The notes beneath the pieces are model-generated. The model was not told the origin of the DNA. It saw only the letters and a list, made by a program, of their open reading frames with translations, and did no database searches. From NCBI GenBank assembly GCA_017622055.1, contig JAGARY010000483.1, positions 1 through 9,605 on the forward strand: a DNA stretch of 9,605 nucleotides. Direction: 5' to 3'. The stretch is from Treponema sp. Its GTDB lineage: Bacteria > Spirochaetota > Spirochaetia > Treponematales > Treponemataceae. A program made the translations under genes and the position numbers. Positions 6,258 through 9,605 of the stretch are shown one piece after another; within the stretch, counting starts at the first letter, position 1; each line of letters begins with the position of its first letter.

Positions 6258-6857
6258 TTAGAATCTACAAACAACTCCAACTTTTCCATAAATTGACTGT
6301 CTAGTCCAATCTTTTGGTGCAACATGAACTGTGGTTTCTTTATATTCTTCTGTTACTGTAATTCTTGGTGTAAAATCAAAAACAGCGTTTACTCCAAGCA
6401 TAATTCCTAAAAAATCTCCAATAACATAGAATATTGTATTTGCACCACAAGCAAAACCAATAGAAACTTGGTCTACATTGTAGTTATCTAAATAATCATA
6501 GCTTTCTATTGTAGAAAAGTTTAAGCCTGCTCCTGCACCAAGCCCAAAAGGCCCAAATTTTCCATTCCACCAAAGCATAACTGGAACATCAACAATAGAA
6601 ATATCAGAAAAAGAAATTGTATTATCATCTACAGCCGCAACTTTTGAATTTGTGGCATTTATTTCTACTTGAAAACCAAGTCCTAAAAATAAATCTAAAT
6701 TAAATAATGCACCACCACCAATTGAAAAACCATTATAATCTTGATTTTGAGATGTAGTTCCGCCTATGTTAAAATTTCCACCTACTGTAAAATGTAATGC
6801 AAATGATGACGAAAGAAATCCTACAAAAAAAATCAATAATGCAAAATATTTTTTCAT
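6258..6857 (-). CDS. Small outer-membrane beta-barrel protein
   Basis: This 199-residue protein has a signal peptide of about 20 residues (positively charged start, hydrophobic core, likely cleavage after SSFA). The mature part is built of alternating polar and hydrophobic strands rich in Gly and aromatic residues, for example FSIGGGALFNLDLFLGLGFQ (44-63), the DVPVMLWW strand (90-97) followed by a Gly-rich strand (102-114), and a last strand ending in Phe (CRF), the usual signal for outer-membrane assembly. It resembles the 8-stranded OMP_b-brl/OmpW-like porin-type proteins common in Treponema; the exact family is uncertain and no ligand can be named. GGAG at 6866-6869 fixes the start. It lies 32 nt downstream of thrH in the same direction with only an A-rich spacer between, so cotranscription is likely, though no functional link is evident. 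Confidence 0.75.
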   Translation of the reverse strand: MKKYFALLIFFVGFLSSSFALHFTVGGNFNIGGTTSQNQDYNGFSIGGGALFNLDLFLGLGFQVEINATNSKVAAVDDNTISFSDISIVDVPVMLWWNGKFGPFGLGAGAGLNFSTIESYDYLDNYNVDQVSIGFACGANTIFYVIGDFLGIMLGVNAVFDFTPRITVTEEYKETTVHVAPKDWTRQSIYGKVGVVCRF

Positions 6858-6889
6858 TTTTCTAACTCCGATTTTTTTTTGTTTTTAGA

Positions 6890-7498
6890 TTATTCTTCTT
6901 CGCAAACTTTTTTTACAGCGTCTAACAATTGTGAATATTCTGTAAAAGCAGGGAATTGTGGATAATCTTTGATGATTTGTTCTGTTGAACGGAAAAGGAA
7001 TCCTGCTTTTGAAGCTTTAATCATTTCTAAGTCGTTAAAGCTGTCTCCAGAAGCGATTGTGTCGTAACCAATTGATTGTAATGCTTTTACAGTTGTAAGT
7101 TTGCTTTTTTCACAACGCATTTTGTATCCTGTAATTTCGCCATTGTCTGAAACTTCCAAAGAATTACAGAAAATTGTTGGATAACCTAATTTTGCCATAA
7201 GTGGAGCGGCAAATTGTGTGAATGTGTCGCTTATGATGATTACTTGGCAAACTTTTTTAAGTTCATCAAGGAATTCTTTTGCACCAGGAAGAGGATCTAT
7301 TTTTGCAATTGTATCTTGAATTTCTTTTAATCCAAGTCCGTGTTTTTTCAAAATATCAATGCGGAATTTCATTAATTTATCGTAATCAGGTTCTTCGCGT
7401 GTTGTACGGCGCAATTCTGGAATTCCAACAGCATCTGCAAATGCAATCCAAATTTCTGGAACCAAAACACCTTCTAAATCTAAACAAGTAATAATCAT
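6890..7498 (-). CDS. thrH: Phosphoserine phosphatase / homoserine phosphotransferase
   Basis: This 202-residue HAD-superfamily enzyme closely resembles Pseudomonas ThrH, which dephosphorylates phosphoserine and can transfer the phosphate to homoserine, linking serine and threonine synthesis. Motif I is CLDLEGVLVPEIWIAF (5-20) with nucleophile D7; the second acid is E9, the DxE variant typical of ThrH rather than the DxD of SerB. Motif II is SDT (90-92), and motif IV is GDSFND (151-156). The C-terminal stretch with PQFPAF (180-185) is also ThrH-like. The start is ATG at 7498 with GGAG at 7505-7508. A TTG at 7510 would add four residues but overlaps that GGAG, and the ThrH family begins just before CLDLEG. 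Cytoplasmic. First gene of a minus-strand unit leading into the beta-barrel gene; its promoter is at 7542-7570. Whether both activities exist here is inferred. Confidence 0.92.
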   Translation of the reverse strand: MIITCLDLEGVLVPEIWIAFADAVGIPELRRTTREEPDYDKLMKFRIDILKKHGLGLKEIQDTIAKIDPLPGAKEFLDELKKVCQVIIISDTFTQFAAPLMAKLGYPTIFCNSLEVSDNGEITGYKMRCEKSKLTTVKALQSIGYDTIASGDSFNDLEMIKASKAGFLFRSTEQIIKDYPQFPAFTEYSQLLDAVKKVCEEE

Positions 7499-7541
7499 AA
7501 GTTTCTCCAAAAATAAATACTAATTATTATTTTCGATAATT

Positions 7542-7570
7542 AGAATATAGCATTTATTGAAAACTATCAA
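7542..7570 (-). promoter_or_regulatory. Promoter for thrH
   Basis: On the minus strand: TTGATA (7570-7565), a 17-nt spacer, TATTCT (7547-7542). The start would fall near 7535, leaving a leader of about 37 nt with a proper GGAG. Its -35 lies inside the plus-strand promoter at 7557-7585, so RNA polymerase should not occupy both at once. Confidence 0.5.
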
Positions 7571-7600
7571 GAAAAAGAATAAAATCAAATAATATGGAAA
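7550..7600 (+). repeat. 51-bp promoter/start-codon repeat, copy 1
   Basis: It matches 9056-9106 at 48 of 51 positions by my alignment (differences at 7556, 7588 and 7592). It spans promoter, spacer, ATG and the next one and a half codons (ATGGAAA). The two copies are 1506 bp apart and bracket the 7594-9021 gene exactly. Confidence 0.85.
7557..7585 (+). promoter_or_regulatory. Promoter of the 7594 gene, predicted near-leaderless
   Basis: TTGAAA (7557-7562), 17-nt spacer, TAAAAT (7580-7585). The -10 ends only 8 nt before the ATG at 7594, so the mRNA should begin within about 0-3 nt of the start codon. No Shine-Dalgarno is present upstream of the ATG. Confidence 0.6.
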
Positions 7601-9021
7601 AAGTGAAACAAAGAATTGTTATTTTATTTTGTATATTTTTATTCATTTCTTGTAAAACTACTTTTGATTTTAGTAAAAACGAAAAAGTTGTAGACGTAAT
7701 TGAAAGAGAAATAATTGAAAAAAAAGTAGTATGCGTAAGTGAACATCATTCTGATGTTTTTCCATTAGAATTAATTACAGAAAATCTAGAAAAATTTTAT
7801 GAAGCAGGTCTGAGATATATTTTTTTAGAAGAACAGAGTGATAATTTTATAAATAATCCTGAAGATATTAATTATTTTATTTATCCACCTTGGGAATTAT
7901 GGGGATATAGATATGAATATATTTTATTTGAAAAAGAAATTCTTAGGATAAATAATCTGCATAAAAATGATCCATTAGTTGTAATATGGCCAGAAACTGG
8001 ATTAGAAATTTCTGAGGATGAATTTAATCAAGATTTAATAACTGTTTTAAATATTCGAGATGAATATGCACAAGCAAATATTATTGGCACAATAAAAGGC
8101 ACTGAAAAAAAATCTATGATAGTTTATGGAAATATGCATGGAGAGATAGTGTCAGATGATATAGAAAGAAAATCATTGGGTAAATATCTTTTTGACTATT
8201 TTGGTGATGATTTTTCTAGTTTTAATTTAGTTGATTTTAAATCAGATGGGAATACAAAAATTTTTTATGGTGATAATGATTGCAAAATTGTAGAAACTGA
8301 AACAATTCGAAAAATATTAAAAGATGACAGTTTTACACCACATTTTACACATTATGGTTTTTATGAAAAAGAAAAATATGGTGTTCCAATTTTTTATATT
8401 CCCGAAAAAATGAATTTGGATTATCTAATAAAAATATTAGAAACAGAAAAGATTTCTGAAAAAAAAGAAGTAGATGTGTGGTCAAAAAAAAGTGAACAAC
8501 TTTTAGCTATCTATTATTTGAAATATCATTTTGGTAATAATTTTTCATTTGATTATACACAGTCTGAAGATGATTTAGCGAACGCTATAAACAAAATAAA
8601 AGAGAAGAACAATCAAGACTTTCAATATAATTTGGAAGTATTAGAAGAATATATTGGTATGCTTACAAATTTAATGTATGCTAGAAATGAGGAAGAATTA
8701 ATTTTTCTGAAAAATGAAGTAAAAAAAATAAATCAAAATGATATTTGGCCTTTATATTGGTATGCTTATTTTATGACGAATGCAGCAGAAAGTGAAAATT
8801 CAATTTCAATGTATGAACATGTGCTTACTTTGTGGGATGAGTTATTTAATAATGATTTATTGTATGCTTCGCCAGTGTTAAAACTTTCTTGTCAAAAGGC
8901 TGCATTTTGTGCAGAAAAAATTGGCAATAAAGAAAAAACTGAATTTTTTAGGGAAATTGAGAAAAAAATTAATCCTGTGTTTGATATTGATTACGAAAAA
9001 TACGAATTTTTTGGTTGGTAG
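7594..9021 (+). CDS. Lipoprotein with ChaN/TIKI/EreA-like domain, function unknown
   Basis: This 475-residue protein has a lipoprotein signal ending in FLFISC, lipidation at C20, so it is probably tethered to a membrane facing the periplasm. I do not recognise the whole gene. The N-terminal 200 residues carry motifs resembling the ChaN (haem-binding), TIKI/TraB and erythromycin-esterase-like group: VVCVSEHHSD (45-54, in place of GExH), IFLEE (76-80), a helix with NIRDEYAQ (153-160), and MIVYGNMHGE (175-184, in place of GxxH). The acidic and His residues E50, H51, E79 and H182 are candidate ligands or catalytic residues. The C-terminal half (about 290-475) is helical, Trp/Tyr-rich and possibly TPR-like. 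The gene looks more AT-rich than iorAB and uses ATA for Ile often, unlike iorA. It has no ribosome binding site, and is bracketed by two copies of a 51-bp promoter repeat. Real gene: confident; domain assignment tentative. Confidence 0.8.
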   Translation: MEKVKQRIVILFCIFLFISCKTTFDFSKNEKVVDVIEREIIEKKVVCVSEHHSDVFPLELITENLEKFYEAGLRYIFLEEQSDNFINNPEDINYFIYPPWELWGYRYEYILFEKEILRINNLHKNDPLVVIWPETGLEISEDEFNQDLITVLNIRDEYAQANIIGTIKGTEKKSMIVYGNMHGEIVSDDIERKSLGKYLFDYFGDDFSSFNLVDFKSDGNTKIFYGDNDCKIVETETIRKILKDDSFTPHFTHYGFYEKEKYGVPIFYIPEKMNLDYLIKILETEKISEKKEVDVWSKKSEQLLAIYYLKYHFGNNFSFDYTQSEDDLANAINKIKEKNNQDFQYNLEVLEEYIGMLTNLMYARNEEELIFLKNEVKKINQNDIWPLYWYAYFMTNAAESENSISMYEHVLTLWDELFNNDLLYASPVLKLSCQKAAFCAEKIGNKEKTEFFREIEKKINPVFDIDYEKYEFFGW

Positions 9022-9055
9022 AAGAAAAATTTATTTTACAAAGAAGATAAGATTT

Positions 9056-9106
9056 GCATTTCTTGAAAACTATCAAGAAAAAGAATAAAATCATATAGTA
9101 TGGAAA
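9056..9106 (+). repeat. 51-bp promoter/start-codon repeat, copy 2
   Basis: Second copy of the block at 7550-7600, again ending in ATGGAAA at a gene start. The minus-strand TTGATA -35 is also preserved (9076-9071), but no matching -10 lies beyond it, so only the rightward promoter seems active here. Upstream, 9022-9055 is a short AT-rich spacer without a visible terminator. Confidence 0.85.
9063..9091 (+). promoter_or_regulatory. Promoter of the 9100 gene, predicted near-leaderless
   Basis: TTGAAA (9063-9068), 17-nt spacer, TAAAAT (9086-9091); the ATG at 9100 begins 8 nt after the -10 box. No Shine-Dalgarno precedes it. Confidence 0.6.
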
Positions 9107-9605
9107 GAAAAAAGACATCAAAGAGTTCGGCAAGAAAATCGACTGGGACAAGGGCAAAAGCAAGTGTAAAATCAAGAAGTTCCAGACCTGCAGCAAGAAA
9201 GTCAAAAAAGCCAAAAGTTTATATTTCTTCGTTTAAAATTATGGGAATGTGTGGCATTGTAATTTTGATTTGTATGTTGCTTCTATTAACTACAAATTTA
9301 ATTTCTAAAGATTCAGCAAAAAAAATTGCTAGTAAAGATTCTGTAAAAACTGAAAAAGTTGCAAAAGAAGAAACAAAATCAAAAGAAGTAAAAAAAGAAA
9401 ATAATATAGAAAAAAATGATAGCAAACAAAAAACTGAAGATTCAATTTCTAAAAGATTTGAGCAAGAAAAAAAAGAAAAGAAAGTTGAGCCAAAAAAATC
9501 TGAGCCTGTAAAAAAAGAAAAAAAGGAAGAAAAAGTTCAGCCGCCTGTTCAAAAAAAGGATGAAGAGCCTAAAAAAGTTGTGCCTCCTGTGGTAGAAAAA
9601 ACTAC
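9100..9605 (+). CDS. Lys/Glu/Pro-rich single-pass membrane protein, 3' end cut off
   Basis: The frame is open for 168 codons to the window edge, with no stop. The first 40 residues are strongly basic (Lys, Arg, Ser) and probably cytoplasmic. One membrane segment follows at about 46-68. From residue 70 the chain is a long low-complexity linker of Lys/Glu with rising Pro content (KKVEPKKSEPVKK, then QPPVQKK and VVPPVVEK). This plan, N-in, one helix, charged Pro-rich periplasmic arm, is that of TonB, FtsN/SPOR proteins and some envelope-anchored hydrolases, with a functional domain expected beyond the window. I cannot choose among them. The start is supported by the shared promoter block and by the basic region beginning directly at the ATG; there is no ribosome binding site. 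Antisense frames here are by-products of the low complexity. Confidence 0.8.
   Translation, partial: MERKKTSKSSARKSTGTRAKASVKSRSSRPAARKSKKPKVYISSFKIMGMCGIVILICMLLLLTTNLISKDSAKKIASKDSVKTEKVAKEETKSKEVKKENNIEKNDSKQKTEDSISKRFEQEKKEKKVEPKKSEPVKKEKKEEKVQPPVQKKDEEPKKVVPPVVEKT

Noticed and set aside
6872..6880. Nine-base T run (A run on the minus strand) as a phase-variation switch for the barrel gene
   Set aside because: It lies in the spacer between thrH and the ribosome binding site, not in a coding frame or a -35/-10 spacer, so slippage would have little effect.
7499..7510. TTG start four codons upstream for thrH
   Set aside because: The TTG overlaps the GGAG that serves the ATG at 7498, and the family begins right before CLDLEGVLV.
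8969..9425. Two hydrophobic minus-strand frames (8969-9214, 9219-9425)
   Set aside because: They are the complement of Lys/Glu-rich codons (AAA/GAA read as TTT/TTC) in the 9100 gene and have no supporting context.

Overview
The window looks like a low-GC spirochaete chromosome, most probably a host-associated anaerobic Treponema. The reasons are AT-rich genes, lipoproteins with relaxed lipoboxes, a small signal-peptide beta-barrel protein ending in Phe, a ThrH-type HAD enzyme, a TPP-riboswitch-controlled thiamine transporter and an indolepyruvate:ferredoxin oxidoreductase. The genus is inferred from this gene set and style; no marker gene is present. No tRNA, rRNA, CRISPR array, transposase or phage gene was seen.

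Layout. 1-184 is non-coding and rich in hairpins. 185-568 (-) is a membrane-anchored FMN-binding protein whose 5' side abuts a perfect 38-bp palindrome. 569-891 holds that palindrome, a GC-richer repeat-like islet and the ior promoter. 892-3197 (+) is the iorA-iorB operon. 3198-3697, between two convergent operons, is 500 bp packed with a heptamer tandem array and at least six hairpins. 3698-6222 (-) is a thiamine uptake operon: TPP riboswitch, thiB (lipoprotein), thiP (two-domain permease), with no ATPase gene next to it. 6258-7498 (-) carries an outer-membrane beta-barrel gene and, upstream of it, thrH. From 7550 on, both genes read (+): a lipoprotein with a ChaN/TIKI/EreA-like N-terminal domain (7594-9021), then the start of a Lys/Glu/Pro-rich single-pass membrane protein that runs off the window end (9100-9605).

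How the parts relate. IorA is a thiamine-diphosphate and 4Fe-4S enzyme, so the neighbouring thiamine transporter plausibly feeds its cofactor. The riboswitch appears to place the thiB Shine-Dalgarno inside the aptamer itself. ThrH handles phosphoserine and homoserine. The last two genes share a near-identical 51-bp promoter and start-codon block, with the -10 box so close to the ATG that their mRNAs should be leaderless or nearly so.

Most notable: the duplicated near-leaderless promoter cassette around a lipoprotein of unknown function, the 38-bp palindrome, and a structured intergenic repeat present twice with compensatory stem changes. I do not see a convincing multi-gene undescribed system; the lipoprotein and its duplicated promoter are the best candidates for something new.
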